64,000 nucleotides of DNA, taken from positions 38,628 through 102,627 of the forward strand of contig JALZWO010000044.1 in NCBI GenBank assembly GCA_023300375.1. The letters are read 5' to 3'. Numbering within the stretch: position 1 is the first letter of the stretch; every line of letters begins with the position of its first letter. A model generated the notes under the pieces. That model worked only from the letters and a program-made list of their open reading frames with translations, searched no databases and was not told the DNA's origin. The stretch comes from Granulosicoccus sp. GTDB taxonomy: Bacteria; Pseudomonadota; Gammaproteobacteria; Granulosicoccales; Granulosicoccaceae. Position numbers and translations under genes: made by a program. Of this stretch, positions 54,736 to 63,954 are shown piece by piece.

Positions 54736-56180
54736 TGCTAGTACTCGATCACGACAGAGCAGGTGGCTACTGGGGGTCGGTGTATGCGTTCACCGCTATT
54801 AAAGGCTTGCAGGTCATCATTGATGGACCAGTGGGATGTGAAAACTTACCAGTAACATCAGTGTTGCATTACACCGATGGATTACCACCCCATGAACTCC
54901 CCATCGTTGTTACCGGTTTGGGTGAGGAAGAGCTTGGTCAGGAAGGTACCGAAAAAGCTATGCGTCGAGCACATCAGAGCTTGGACCCTGAGTTACCGTC
55001 TGTTGTAGTAACAGGGTCTATTGCCGAGATGATTGGTGGTGGTGTGACCCCTGAGGGCACCGGTATCTTGCGCTTTCTACCGCGCACAATAGATGAAGAT
55101 CAGTGGCAAAGCTCTGATCGTGCTTTGTATTGGCTCTGGACAGAGTTTGGTCCCAAGAAAGTGCCTAAGCTTCGCAAAAAGGAGGGTGATAAGCCGCGCG
55201 TTAACATCATTGGCCCCATGTACGGTCAATTCAACATGCCTAGTGATCTTGCCGAGATAGTGCGGCTTGTTGAGGGTATTGGATGCGAGGTCAATATGAC
55301 TTTCCCGCTGGGCTCGCATCTAGCTGATATCAATAATCTAGCGAATAGTGACGTCAATATTTGTATGTATCGCGAATATGGCCGAATGTTGTGTGAAAAC
55401 CTCGAGCGTCCTTACTTACAAGCACCTATCGGTTTACACAGCACCACCGCATTTTTGCTGAAATTGGCAGAGCTCACTGAGCTTGATGCGGAACCTTTTA
55501 TCGAGAAAGAGAAGCACACCACCATAAAGCCAGTTTGGGATTTATGGCGATCCGTTACTCAGGATTTCTTTGGCACGGCAAGTTTTGGTGTCGTTGCACA
55601 TGAGACTTACAGCCGTGGCCTTCAACACTTCCTTGAAGAAGAAATGGGCTTACCTTGTGAGTTTGCGATACAGCGAAATTCAGGGAAAAAAACTGACAAT
55701 GAAAACGTGCGCGAATTAGTACAAACCAAAACGCCGTTAATGGTGTTCGGTAGTTATAACGAGCGGATGTACCTGGCAGAGATTGACAGTAAAGCCTCTT
55801 ACATCCCTGCCTCGTTTCCAGGCACGGCTATCAGGCGTCATACAGGTACGCCTTTCATGGGCTATAGCGGAGCAACCTATCTTATACAGGAGGTATGCAA
55901 CTGCTTGTTTGATGCGCTATTCAACATCTTGCCTTTAGGAACAAAGTTGGACGAAAAGCAGGAAGCTACGCCCAGCAAAATTCAGGCGCCGTTGCATTGG
56001 GATAAGGATGCTCATGAAATGCTAGAGAGCATCGTCGATGCGCAGCCCATTATTGTTCGCATTTCTGCTGCTAAAACATTGCGTGATGCCTGTGAGGCAA
56101 TGGCACGCTCTGAAGGCAGTACACAAGTCACGAGTAAACACGTGTTGGCACAATCGCCATTGCGTGAACCGGTCATTTAA
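54735..56180 (+). CDS. bchZ: Chlorophyllide a reductase subunit BchZ
   Basis: NifK-like partner of BchY, 481 aa, forming the chlorophyllide-binding heterotetramer. The N-terminus [19 protein letters not shown] and [19 protein letters not shown] (cluster Cys) are diagnostic, as are [38 protein letters not shown] and [21 protein letters not shown]. The C-terminal segment includes a protochlorophyllide reductase-like tail. bchX, bchY and bchZ together carry all three subunits of the enzyme. Confidence 0.96.
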   Translation: MLVLDHDRAGGYWGSVYAFTAIKGLQVIIDGPVGCENLPVTSVLHYTDGLPPHELPIVVTGLGEEELGQEGTEKAMRRAHQSLDPELPSVVVTGSIAEMIGGGVTPEGTGILRFLPRTIDEDQWQSSDRALYWLWTEFGPKKVPKLRKKEGDKPRVNIIGPMYGQFNMPSDLAEIVRLVEGIGCEVNMTFPLGSHLADINNLANSDVNICMYREYGRMLCENLERPYLQAPIGLHSTTAFLLKLAELTELDAEPFIEKEKHTTIKPVWDLWRSVTQDFFGTASFGVVAHETYSRGLQHFLEEEMGLPCEFAIQRNSGKKTDNENVRELVQTKTPLMVFGSYNERMYLAEIDSKASYIPASFPGTAIRRHTGTPFMGYSGATYLIQEVCNCLFDALFNILPLGTKLDEKQEATPSKIQAPLHWDKDAHEMLESIVDAQPIIVRISAAKTLRDACEAMARSEGSTQVTSKHVLAQSPLREPVI

Positions 56181-56203
56181 AGGCCAGATCAGGAGAGTAT
56201 CTA

Positions 56204-56509
56204 ATGAGTGCTAATCCTTCAATGATGAATCATGCTGAATCCATGACAATTCTTTCGAACGACGTTGCGAGCAATAACCAGACACTGTCTGCGCACACAC
56301 ATGTTCACCAAACCAAACCCAATAGTATTGAATACCGGGTTGTTTATGCTCTGGTCTACATTGTTTGTTTCGCCATTACTGGTCTGTGTCGATTATTGCC
56401 CCGCAATAAGCATCCTTGGATGTGTGCAGGTGATGACGGTTCTCGTTCTTTGTTCAAAGAAGCGCGTTGCGCAACTGACAGCACAGTGCCTTATATTTTC
56501 CAGAAATAA
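56204..56509 (+). CDS. pufQ: PufQ, bacteriochlorophyll-assembly protein of the puf operon
   Basis: 101-aa small membrane protein between bchZ and pufB, the position PufQ holds in Rhodobacter. Residues about 45-63 form a membrane segment (VVYALVYIVCFAITGL). The C-terminal SLFKEARCATDSTVPYIFQ matches the EA...TP.IF ending of PufQ. The N-terminal 40-residue hydrophilic extension makes it longer than the about 74-residue Rhodobacter protein. PufQ is thought to aid bacteriochlorophyll delivery or synthesis. The ATG at 56204 has AGGAGAG 6 bases upstream. Confidence 0.8.
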   Translation: MSANPSMMNHAESMTILSNDVASNNQTLSAHTHVHQTKPNSIEYRVVYALVYIVCFAITGLCRLLPRNKHPWMCAGDDGSRSLFKEARCATDSTVPYIFQK

Positions 56510-56667
56510 TTTTCTGCCTTTTTCCAAAGGATTAGCAAATTTGTCAGCTGGTAGTTAGTTTTACTGGCAGACGAAGCACTGCCGCATATTTGCGGTGTTT
56601 GATGGCGCTTGAGCGTCTTTTCCCGGCCTGCGGTAAAACTTCAGGTCATAACTATGAGGCTATTGCT

Positions 56668-56892
56668 ATGGCTGATTCTAATACAGGCGGTTCCCTGTCT
56701 GGATTAAAACAGAACGAAGCTCGTGAGTTTCACGCCGTCTTTGTGACGAGCTTTATTATCTTCACCGCAATCGCAGTAGTTGCACATTTTCTTGTGTGGC
56801 TGTGGCGTCCTTGGTTCCCTGGTGTTGAAGGTTATTCAATGTTGGGTGATACAACTGAAAAAGTTGTTTCTCTAATGTCTTACCTCGCTTAA
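56668..56892 (+). CDS. pufB: Light-harvesting 1 beta polypeptide PufB
   Basis: 74-aa inner-membrane antenna subunit of the LH1 ring. [30 protein letters not shown] is the typical beta core, with H40 as axial ligand of bacteriochlorophyll and H22 on the cytoplasmic side. The C-terminal tail after WRPW is longer than in most LH1 beta chains. The ATG at 56668 is preceded by a GAGG site. The open frame to 56590 is leader. It lies 158 bases after pufQ and 12 before pufA. Confidence 0.95.
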   Translation: MADSNTGGSLSGLKQNEAREFHAVFVTSFIIFTAIAVVAHFLVWLWRPWFPGVEGYSMLGDTTEKVVSLMSYLA

Positions 56893-56904
56893 GGAGATTC
56901 TGAT

Positions 56905-57105
56905 ATGTGGCGTATTTGGTTATTATTTGATCCGCGTCGTGCACTCGTTGCCATGGCTGGTTTCTTGTTCACTTTGGCGATTGTGATTCACTTCATTGTG
57001 TTGAGTACTGATCGGTTCAACTGGATCGAGGGCCCGTCTGCGGCAATTGTTAGTCAGGCTGATGTTATTGAAGTACATGTTGATACAGCTATTAAATTGG
57101 GCTGA
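56905..57105 (+). CDS. pufA: Light-harvesting 1 alpha polypeptide PufA
   Basis: 66-aa partner antenna subunit. [40 protein letters not shown] is the standard alpha core: WxxFDPRR start, membrane helix and H29 for bacteriochlorophyll ligation, then a 25-residue periplasmic tail. AAGGAG lies 8 bases before the ATG. Stem-loops follow the stop and probably stabilise the pufBA message relative to pufLMC. Confidence 0.96.
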   Translation: MWRIWLLFDPRRALVAMAGFLFTLAIVIHFIVLSTDRFNWIEGPSAAIVSQADVIEVHVDTAIKLG

Positions 57106-57172
57106 GTACTCACCCAATGTATTAATAATTCGTTGTAACTAGTCGGACAGAGCGGCCGACAGGCGGATTGTC

Positions 57173-57206
57173 AGTGTGTGTTGTTCCTGGTCGAACAACT
57201 CGCACT
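57173..57206 (+). promoter_or_regulatory. pufA-pufL intercistronic stem-loop
   Basis: AGTGTGTGTTGTTC pairs with GAACAACTCGCACT across a 6-base loop, 12 pairs plus one G-U and one mismatch, about 70 bases after the pufA stop. A shorter GTCGG/CCGAC pair sits upstream near 57142-57160. In other purple bacteria such intercistronic hairpins protect the pufBA mRNA from 3'-5' decay. Confidence 0.65.
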
Positions 57207-57302
57207 ATGCCTGCCGGCTGATCTTTAAAAATATACATTTCTTTGTACATAGGCCTTTGCCGATGGCCTTTAGTAAACGTGAAAGAGTTGGGGAAACCAA
57301 TC

Positions 57303-58127
57303 ATGTCGATGCTGAGTTTTGAAAAAAAATACCGAGTGCGGGGAGGTACCTTTATTGGAGGCGATTTGTTCGACTTCTGGGTAGGTCCTTTCTATGTCGG
57401 ATTTTTCGGTGTCACCACTATATTCTTTGCGACAGTAGGTACCTTGCTTATTGTTTACGGAGCCTCGTTGGGGGACACCTGGAATGTGTGGCGTATTAAT
57501 ATAGCGCCCCCTGCCATCTCTTACGGACTGGCTTTTGCTCCACTTAAAGCGGGTGGGCTGTGGCAGCTCATAACCATTTGTGCGACGGGTGCTTTCGTTT
57601 CTTGGGCTATCCGCCAAGCTGAGATCGCACGGAAACTGGGAATGGGCTATCACGTTCCTATTGTCTTCAGTTTCGCCATTTTGGCTTACGTCACGTTGGT
57701 TGTGTTTCGTCCCATTCTCATGGGTGCATGGGGTTATGGGTTTCCTTACGGCATTCTGAGTCATTTGGATTGGGTTTCAAACACGGGTTATCAGTTTCTT
57801 CACTTCCACTACAACCCTGCACACATGTTGGCAGTGACCTTCTTTTTTACAACCTGTTTCGCGCTAGCGCTGCATGGTGGATTAGTGTTGTCTGCCACGA
57901 GTGTTCCTGAAGGCGAAAAAGTAAAAACGCCTGAGTATGAGGACACCTACTTTCGCGACATTATTGGTTATTCAATAGGCACTTTAGGAATTCACCGGTT
58001 GGGAATGTTTTTAGCAATAAATGCTGCGTTTTGGAGTGCGGTCTGCATCATTATCAGTGGTCCTTTTTGGACTCGTGGCTGGCCAGAGTGGTGGACCTGG
58101 TGGCTTGAATTACCGGTTTGGGGTTAG
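57303..58127 (+). CDS. pufL: Photosynthetic reaction centre L subunit PufL
   Basis: 274-aa integral membrane subunit binding bacteriochlorophylls, bacteriopheophytin and iron. The ATG at 57303 starts the diagnostic [15 protein letters not shown]. Ligands line up with the Rhodobacter protein: H154 (accessory BChl), H174 (special pair), H191 and H231 (non-haem Fe), all conserved. [15 protein letters not shown] and [15 protein letters not shown] are signature segments. The frame is open to 57243 but lies in leader. Eleven bases separate it from pufM. Confidence 0.98.
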   Translation: MSMLSFEKKYRVRGGTFIGGDLFDFWVGPFYVGFFGVTTIFFATVGTLLIVYGASLGDTWNVWRINIAPPAISYGLAFAPLKAGGLWQLITICATGAFVSWAIRQAEIARKLGMGYHVPIVFSFAILAYVTLVVFRPILMGAWGYGFPYGILSHLDWVSNTGYQFLHFHYNPAHMLAVTFFFTTCFALALHGGLVLSATSVPEGEKVKTPEYEDTYFRDIIGYSIGTLGIHRLGMFLAINAAFWSAVCIIISGPFWTRGWPEWWTWWLELPVWG

Positions 58128-58138
58128 GAGAATACATC

Positions 58139-59110
58139 ATGCCTGAATATCAAAATATCTTTACCCAAGTACAGGTACACGGTCATGGCGAGATGGGTAT
58201 ACCCATTGGGCGTGACTCCAAAAATCGCGCTGGTAAACCGCTTTTTTCCTGGTTGCTTGGCGCTATTGGTAACGCTCAGCTTGGTCCTATCTATCTAGGT
58301 GCAACCGGCACCATGTCATTGATTTGCGGTTTGATTGCATTTGAAATTATCGGGCTGAATATGTTCGCTTCAGTCAACTGGGATCCAGTTCAGTTTGTAA
58401 GACAGCTTTTCTGGCTGGCGTTGGAGCCGCCACCACCTGGTTCAGGACTCGGCATACCTCGAATGGCTGAGGGTGGCTGGTGGTTATTGGCTGGCTTTTT
58501 TCTCACTATGTCTATTTTATTGTGGTGGTTACGGACTTACTTGCGAGCCAAAGCGCTTGGTATGGGCTATCACATCCCTTGGGCTTTTGGTGCGGCTATT
58601 TGGCTGTATCTGGTACTGGGTTTTATTCGTCCTTTATTGATGGGTGACTGGGGCGAGGCGGTGCCGTTTGGTATCTTCCCGCATCTTGACTGGACTGCCG
58701 CGTTTTCCATGCGTTATGGCAATCTTTTCTACAACCCGTTTCACATGTTGTCTATCGCATTTTTGTATGGCTCGGCCGTATTATTCGGCATGCACGCAGC
58801 CACCATATTAGCGGTTGGTCGTTACGGTGGAGAGCGAGAAATCGAGCAAATCACTGATCGGGGTACCGCTACCGAGCGCGCTTCACTGTTCTGGCGCTGG
58901 ACAATGGGATTTAATGCAACTATGGAGTCTATACATCGATGGGCTTGGTGGTTCGCTATTCTCACGCCTATTACTGGTGGTATTGGAATTTTACTTACTG
59001 GTACTGTTGTTGATAACTGGTATATGTGGGGTGTGAAGCATGGCATCGCACCTACCTATCCTGAAGTTTACGTTCCTAGTATTGATCCTGCAGCTGGAGG
59101 TGCCAACTGA
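58139..59110 (+). CDS. pufM: Photosynthetic reaction centre M subunit PufM
   Basis: 323-aa partner of Puf[16 protein letters not shown] at the N-terminus and five membrane helices. Ligands match Rhodobacter: H182 (accessory BChl), H202 (special pair), H219, E234 and H266 (non-haem Fe). [17 protein letters not shown] is the conserved quinone/Fe region. AGGAG precedes the ATG at 58139. The frame overlaps pufC by one base (TGATG). No pufX is present; the next gene is the cytochrome, as in most purple bacteria outside Rhodobacter. Confidence 0.98.
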   Translation: MPEYQNIFTQVQVHGHGEMGIPIGRDSKNRAGKPLFSWLLGAIGNAQLGPIYLGATGTMSLICGLIAFEIIGLNMFASVNWDPVQFVRQLFWLALEPPPPGSGLGIPRMAEGGWWLLAGFFLTMSILLWWLRTYLRAKALGMGYHIPWAFGAAIWLYLVLGFIRPLLMGDWGEAVPFGIFPHLDWTAAFSMRYGNLFYNPFHMLSIAFLYGSAVLFGMHAATILAVGRYGGEREIEQITDRGTATERASLFWRWTMGFNATMESIHRWAWWFAILTPITGGIGILLTGTVVDNWYMWGVKHGIAPTYPEVYVPSIDPAAGGAN

Positions 59111-60339
59111 TGAAAATGTATAAATTAGGCGCTTTAGCACTTGTGCCGTTAGTCCTGAGTGCTTGCTGGGAAGCTCCTCCTGTTGAAGGAGAGCAAATCG
59201 GTTTTCGTGGTGTTGCAATGGAACAAGTGACCAACCCTGATATTACAGAGCCATTGATTGCACTGAATCAGATACCAACGCCCTTGCCGAAGAATCCTGT
59301 CGTAGAAGGGACACCAAAAGCGAGTGACGTTTACCAGAATGTACAGGTACTGGGAGAGCTTTCTGTTTCGGATTTTGCACGTACCATGGTTTCAATCACT
59401 GAGTGGGTGGCTCCAGAACAGGGTTGTTCTTATTGTCACCAGAGTGCAAATTTCGCGGTAGATGATCTCTACACCAAAGTGGTGTCCAGACGCATGATGC
59501 AGATGACACAAACGATCAACAGCACGTGGAGTGATCATGTTAAAGAAACTGGCGTTACTTGTTACACCTGTCATCGTGGTAAGAACGTGCCCGAGTACAT
59601 CTGGTTTGAGGACAATGGACCTGCACATGCGGCTGGTATGTCTGCTGAGAATTATCAACAGAACAATGTAGCGCCGAAAGCGGGCTACACTTCCATGCTT
59701 AGCGATCCATTGACGCCCTATTTGCAAGGTGAGCCTGAGAAAATTCGTATTGCTCATGAAAACGCCTTGCCATTGAAGAATCAGAACAACAACGAATCCA
59801 TGCAAGCTCTTGAACGCACATGGTCTCTGATGATGCATATGTCCGATTCATTAGGTGTCAACTGTACGTATTGCCACAACTCGCGTAATTTTGCATCTTG
59901 GGAGCAAAGTCCACCGGCTCGCGTCACTGCATGGCATGGATTGGCAATGGTTCCGGCTATCAATAACGATTACATGACACCTCTGCAGCCAGTGTATCCG
60001 CAGCACAGACTTGGCAAAATTGACGATGCGCCTAAAGCGAATTGCGCAACGTGCCATCAGGGCATCAATAAGCCACTATACGGTGTCAGTATGCTGAGTG
60101 ATTACCCTGAGTGGAAGGGGCCATTAAGCGATGAAGCCACAATCGTTCCTGACTACTCCGATGTACCTGAATACCTTGATCCAAATGCATTAGAGGAAAC
60201 TACGGCAGCAGGAGAGCCCACTGCGGCGGTGTCTCAGCCAAAGGTGCTGACAAAGACCCTTGAAGTTGCTGCCGGTTTAACCGATGATAGTGGGCCTTTG
60301 GGTATGGAAGATAGTGCAGGTAGCGATGTGCTTCAATAG
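59110..60339 (+). CDS. pufC: Reaction centre tetrahaem cytochrome subunit PufC
   Basis: 409-aa periplasmic lipoprotein that re-reduces the special pair. Lipobox LVLSAC near residue 18. Four CxxCH haem sites are present in order: CSYCH, CYTCH, CTYCH and CATCH, each preceded by Met-containing helices (MMQMTQ, MMHMSD). A C-terminal tail of about 70 residues after the last haem domain is acidic and Ala/Thr-rich and is unusual for PufC. It is the last gene of the superoperon and is followed by a strong terminator. Confidence 0.96.
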   Translation: MKMYKLGALALVPLVLSACWEAPPVEGEQIGFRGVAMEQVTNPDITEPLIALNQIPTPLPKNPVVEGTPKASDVYQNVQVLGELSVSDFARTMVSITEWVAPEQGCSYCHQSANFAVDDLYTKVVSRRMMQMTQTINSTWSDHVKETGVTCYTCHRGKNVPEYIWFEDNGPAHAAGMSAENYQQNNVAPKAGYTSMLSDPLTPYLQGEPEKIRIAHENALPLKNQNNNESMQALERTWSLMMHMSDSLGVNCTYCHNSRNFASWEQSPPARVTAWHGLAMVPAINNDYMTPLQPVYPQHRLGKIDDAPKANCATCHQGINKPLYGVSMLSDYPEWKGPLSDEATIVPDYSDVPEYLDPNALEETTAAGEPTAAVSQPKVLTKTLEVAAGLTDDSGPLGMEDSAGSDVLQ

Positions 60340-60368
60340 AAGCTGAGCTTCACACTGTCGACACACTA

Positions 60369-60412
60369 GGCAGCGGCACCCTTTGTTTTTTGGGGTGCCG
60401 CTGCCTTTTTTG
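60369..60412 (+). terminator. Rho-independent terminator of the puf superoperon
   Basis: Perfect 13-bp GC-rich stem GGCAGCGGCACCC / GGGTGCCGCTGCC with an 11-base loop and a following run of six T, 30 bases after the pufC stop. The clearest intrinsic terminator in the window; it separates the superoperon from hemC. Confidence 0.95.
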
Positions 60413-60460
60413 TTTACTGTAAAATTGAATTTCCCTTCACGTTAGCGAGTCTTGTTACTT

Positions 60461-61441
60461 ATGGATACATTGCGCATAGCAACCCGAAGAAGTCCATTGG
60501 CACTGTGGCAGGCAGAGGATGTCAAAGCGCGTGTGCAAGCCATGGATCCAAGCGTGCAGGTGGAGTTGGTCGAAATGACCACCAAGGGTGATGTGCTGCT
60601 GGACAGTCCACTAGCCAAGATTGGTGGCAAGGGCCTGTTCGTTAAGGAGTTGGAGACAGCCATGCTAGACGGGCTGGCCGACATCGCAGTCCACTCAATT
60701 AAGGACGTACCTGCGGTTCTACCTGAGGGCTTACAAATCGTGCACATCATGGAGCGTGAGAACCCACACGATGCGTTTGTATCGAACCACTACGAAACCC
60801 CTGAGTCTTTGCCTGAGGGCGCTGTGGTGGGAACTTGCAGCTTGCGCCGACAGGCCCAACTTATGGCAAGGTTCCCCCATCTAAATGTGCATAATTTGCG
60901 TGGTAACGTCAACAGCCGCCTCGCTAAGTTGGATAACGGCGAGTTCGATGCCATTATTCTTGCCGCGGCTGGCCTTATCAGGCTCGATATGCCAGAACGG
61001 ATAGCCAGCGAAATGAGTGTAGAGCACAGCTTACCTGCGGCTGGGCAAGGCATTGTTGGCATTGAAACCCGCATTGGTGACGACCGCACTAGCGCTATCT
61101 TAGACAAACTACATCATCAGGAAACCAGTGTTCGCGTTATGGCCGAGCGTGCGCTAAGTGCGCGTCTCGATGGGGGCTGCCAAGTGCCTATTGCTGCCTA
61201 CTCTGAGATGAGGGGTGAGCAAATTTGGCTGCGTGGATTGGTGGCATCCCCCGATGGCAAACAACTGGTAACAGCCGATGCCAACGCCCATCAGAATGAG
61301 GCGATTGATCTTGGCGTCAAGGTTGCTGAGATGCTGTTGTACCGTGGTGCCAGCGATATTCTTAAGGCTTTGGGGTTGACTCCAGCACCGTTAGAGGAAG
61401 TGGCTGCCAGTGCATCCAAATATGTACGGCGTGATCGGTAA
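60461..61441 (+). CDS. hemC: Porphobilinogen deaminase HemC
   Basis: Polymerises four porphobilinogens to hydroxymethylbilane, feeding haem and bacteriochlorophyll. 326 aa. [18 protein letters not shown] at the N-terminus, [16 protein letters not shown] near residue 80, and [13 protein letters not shown] with the Cys that carries the dipyrromethane cofactor. ATG at 60461 is used; a TTG at 60452 would add three residues. It sits just after the puf terminator with its own short upstream region, so it is a separate transcription unit in a photosynthesis context. Confidence 0.96.
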   Translation: MDTLRIATRRSPLALWQAEDVKARVQAMDPSVQVELVEMTTKGDVLLDSPLAKIGGKGLFVKELETAMLDGLADIAVHSIKDVPAVLPEGLQIVHIMERENPHDAFVSNHYETPESLPEGAVVGTCSLRRQAQLMARFPHLNVHNLRGNVNSRLAKLDNGEFDAIILAAAGLIRLDMPERIASEMSVEHSLPAAGQGIVGIETRIGDDRTSAILDKLHHQETSVRVMAERALSARLDGGCQVPIAAYSEMRGEQIWLRGLVASPDGKQLVTADANAHQNEAIDLGVKVAEMLLYRGASDILKALGLTPAPLEEVAASASKYVRRDR

Positions 61442-61520
61442 AAGTTCGAGTACGTAGCAATCCATGTAGCAATTTGTTAATCAAGGCTAAAGACTTCTTG
61501 CTGTCAGCCAATAGAGGTTC

Positions 61521-62756
61521 ATGAGTAAAAAACTGGCGAAGTTTCGGTCCCCGGCCATGCCTAGCCTCAGTAAGGTGCCGACAAGCGCGAAAATTCTGCT
61601 TTTGGATGACGATGAAGTTTTTCTGAGTTTGTGCAAGAACTATCTCAGAAAATCAGAGGGCCTAAATTTTGATTTGATCATGGTCAGCTCTTTGAAGCGG
61701 GCTCGTCTTGCTCTAGTGATGGATTCTTTTGATTGCGTTGTTGTTGACTATACGCTGCATGATGGGAACGGCATTGACTTGATTAATGAACTGGCGGAAG
61801 ACGTCGGAGACGCCATGCCGGGAAGTATCGTACTTACAGGCGATAATGGTGGCAATGCTGCTATTGATGCTGTCAAGGCTGGCGCGAGTGATTATTTGCA
61901 AAAAGCCAGTATGACCAAAAGCTCCTTGTGTCGCTCAATTACTAATGCCATCCAGAAAAGTCAGCTGCGCATGATGCACCTTAGCCGTGTCAAAGAACTG
62001 GAAACCATCAACGACACCCTACAAAGACGTAATGAGGAAATTCAACGGTTTTACCACACCGTGTCTCATGAAGTTAAGACGCCTCTGACTGCCATTCAAG
62101 AATTTGTTTCGATCGTAAACGATGGCCTGGCCGGCGAAGTGTCAGACGAACAAAAAACTATTCTGGCCTATGCGTTGGAGAGTTGTGATCAAATAAAAAT
62201 CCAGTTTAACGAGTTACTGGAGATGTCGCGTTTTGAGACAGGGAAAATGCACGTAAGCCTTGAAGCCTCTAAACTGCACGAAGTTTTTAATCATTGCATC
62301 GTGGCAGCTACGCCATCAGCAACTGCTAAGAACATTACGTTAACGCTTGCGAATAAAGTTGATTTACCATCGGTCATGATGCAGTCAAGTCGTATTATTC
62401 AGGTGCTATCCAATCTAATTGGCAATGCGATCAAATTTACGCCTGACGGTGGACGTGTAACCGTTGACGCCGAGTTGGTCGATGCAGGTGATCGAGTCCG
62501 TTTAAGTGTTACGGACTCTGGTTGTGGGATCCCCGCTGAGGATTGTGATCATATTTTCGAACGTCTCTACCAGGTGACACCTGGTAGCGATCTCGAGAAT
62601 GAAGGCGGCATGGGGTTGGGGCTGAGCATTGCTTCGCAAATTATAGAGCTGCACGGCGGACGCATTGACGTAAAAAGTACATTGGGTGAAGGTAGCGAGT
62701 TTTATTTTCATCTCAATACTCTTCGACTGCACCAGTTGGACGACGAGGCAGCTTGA
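61521..62756 (+). CDS. Soluble histidine kinase with N-terminal receiver domain
   Basis: 411 aa with no membrane segment. A receiver domain lies at residues about 25-150 (ILLLDDDEVF, phospho-acceptor Asp in VVVDYTLHDG, Thr in IVLTGDN, Lys in YLQKASMT). A short coiled coil leads to HisKA (TVSHEVKTPLTAIQEF, phospho-His near residue 184) and a HATPase domain with N box IGNAIKF, G1 DSGCGIP and G2 GMGLGLS. Input therefore comes through the receiver from another kinase. No partner is adjacent. It lies between hemC and crtB, so a role in photosynthesis regulation is possible but unproven. Confidence 0.88.
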   Translation: MSKKLAKFRSPAMPSLSKVPTSAKILLLDDDEVFLSLCKNYLRKSEGLNFDLIMVSSLKRARLALVMDSFDCVVVDYTLHDGNGIDLINELAEDVGDAMPGSIVLTGDNGGNAAIDAVKAGASDYLQKASMTKSSLCRSITNAIQKSQLRMMHLSRVKELETINDTLQRRNEEIQRFYHTVSHEVKTPLTAIQEFVSIVNDGLAGEVSDEQKTILAYALESCDQIKIQFNELLEMSRFETGKMHVSLEASKLHEVFNHCIVAATPSATAKNITLTLANKVDLPSVMMQSSRIIQVLSNLIGNAIKFTPDGGRVTVDAELVDAGDRVRLSVTDSGCGIPAEDCDHIFERLYQVTPGSDLENEGGMGLGLSIASQIIELHGGRIDVKSTLGEGSEFYFHLNTLRLHQLDDEAA

Positions 62757-62785
62757 GCTATGGCTTAAGTTGTTGGTTGTAAATA

Positions 62786-63817
62786 TTACGCTTCATTCTC
62801 TCTAGCAGCAGTTTTGTCTCGCTCATCTAACGTGTGGAAGAGCGAAACGAGCCATTCGGCACGCGGAATTGAAGGTACAGAATCGATATCTTCAAGAAGG
62901 TATTGTGTTTCTATCAGCGGTGGCCATTCTAGGGCGTCTGTCCGTTTTTCCGAACGAGATAGAGGAATGGTAACCAGAGACTTTCCCAAAAGAAGACACT
63001 TTCTGGGGCGGCTGACAATGGCGCGTTGATTAACTGTTTCGTAGCCTTGGCTCGCTATTTGTCGACCTATATCAGAGTAGATAACACGCGCAGCTCGGAT
63101 GCCTGCGCGGCAATTCAGTGGCAATAGGGGTACTCCTGCATCAGATCGTTTGTACAGAACATCTGCGTAGCTCAGAAGTCGTTTGCACATGGCGGTGATG
63201 TGTTCGTTTTGCACGGGATTGGCTAGCCATTGCTCTGCATCAATGCCTGCCTGCAAAAACCATCGGCGTGGCAAGTATAGGCGCCCCATAGTGGCATCTT
63301 CACCAATATCGCGTGCAATGTTAGTTAACTGCATGGCCACTCCCATATCCAGAGCACGGGCTACTGCGCGCTGATCTGTGGTTCGCATAATGAGTGTCAT
63401 CATTGCACCTACACAGCCAGCTACGCGCGCCGCGTAATCATAGAGCTCTGATAGTGTGTCGTAGTGACGACCGCTAGTATCCCAGGCAAGCCCCTCAATC
63501 AATGCATCTGGCATGGCGCGTGGGATGGAAAATTCGTGAACAACTTCTGTCAACGCTCGATCTTCAGGATGATCTTTTGGCTTACCTGCGTAGATTGCAT
63601 CCAGACGTGCTGATAGCTCATTTACCGCGGCTTCACCGGCATTATCTGCATCGATAAGGTCGTCCGCAATACGGCAGAATGCATACAGAGCTCTGGAGGG
63701 AATAGCGATATTTTTGGGCAACACAAGTGAGGCCATGAAAAACGAATGTGAGCCGTGCTTAATTAATGATCGGCAGGCTGCAAGGTCAGATTTTTTGTCA
63801 CTAGTCATGCTATTCAT
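62786..63817 (-). CDS. crtB: Phytoene synthase CrtB
   Basis: Condenses two GGPP to phytoene, first committed carotenoid step. 343 aa from the ATG at 63817 (or 340 from 63808). Asp-rich motifs YAFCRIADDLIDAD near residue 48 and LTNIARDIGEDA near residue 166 bind the diphosphates; GRLYLPRRWF is also conserved. The ribosome-binding site is weak for both candidate starts. It is convergent with the receiver-kinase gene, and crtI, its usual upstream partner, would lie beyond the window edge if present. Confidence 0.95.
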   Translation of the reverse strand: MNSMTSDKKSDLAACRSLIKHGSHSFFMASLVLPKNIAIPSRALYAFCRIADDLIDADNAGEAAVNELSARLDAIYAGKPKDHPEDRALTEVVHEFSIPRAMPDALIEGLAWDTSGRHYDTLSELYDYAARVAGCVGAMMTLIMRTTDQRAVARALDMGVAMQLTNIARDIGEDATMGRLYLPRRWFLQAGIDAEQWLANPVQNEHITAMCKRLLSYADVLYKRSDAGVPLLPLNCRAGIRAARVIYSDIGRQIASQGYETVNQRAIVSRPRKCLLLGKSLVTIPLSRSEKRTDALEWPPLIETQYLLEDIDSVPSIPRAEWLVSLFHTLDERDKTAARENEA

Positions 63818-63871
63818 CAATGTTTTTAAATACCCATACGGCTATTTGTCATTCTCGGACAAGCGGTCGTC

Positions 63872-63891
63872 ATTACCGCGAAGACGGGAAT
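63872..63891. repeat. Degenerate dRS3-like repeat
   Basis: ATTACC-N8-GGGAAT, one base away from the ATTCCC-N8-GGGAAT form, 40 bases before an exact copy. Located upstream of crtB. Confidence 0.55.
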
Positions 63892-63911
63892 CTGTCGTTC
63901 TATGGTCATGG

Positions 63912-63931
63912 ATTCCCGCCTGCGCGGGAAT
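63912..63931. repeat. ATTCCC-N8-GGGAAT (dRS3-like) repeat copy 3
   Basis: Exact element with core GCCTGCGC, nearly the complement of the core of copy 1 at 28522, and followed by the same GACG extension as copy 2. It shows that the family is dispersed, not confined to one gap. Confidence 0.75.
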
Positions 63932-63954
63932 GACGATTCTTTGTGCGGGCGTGA

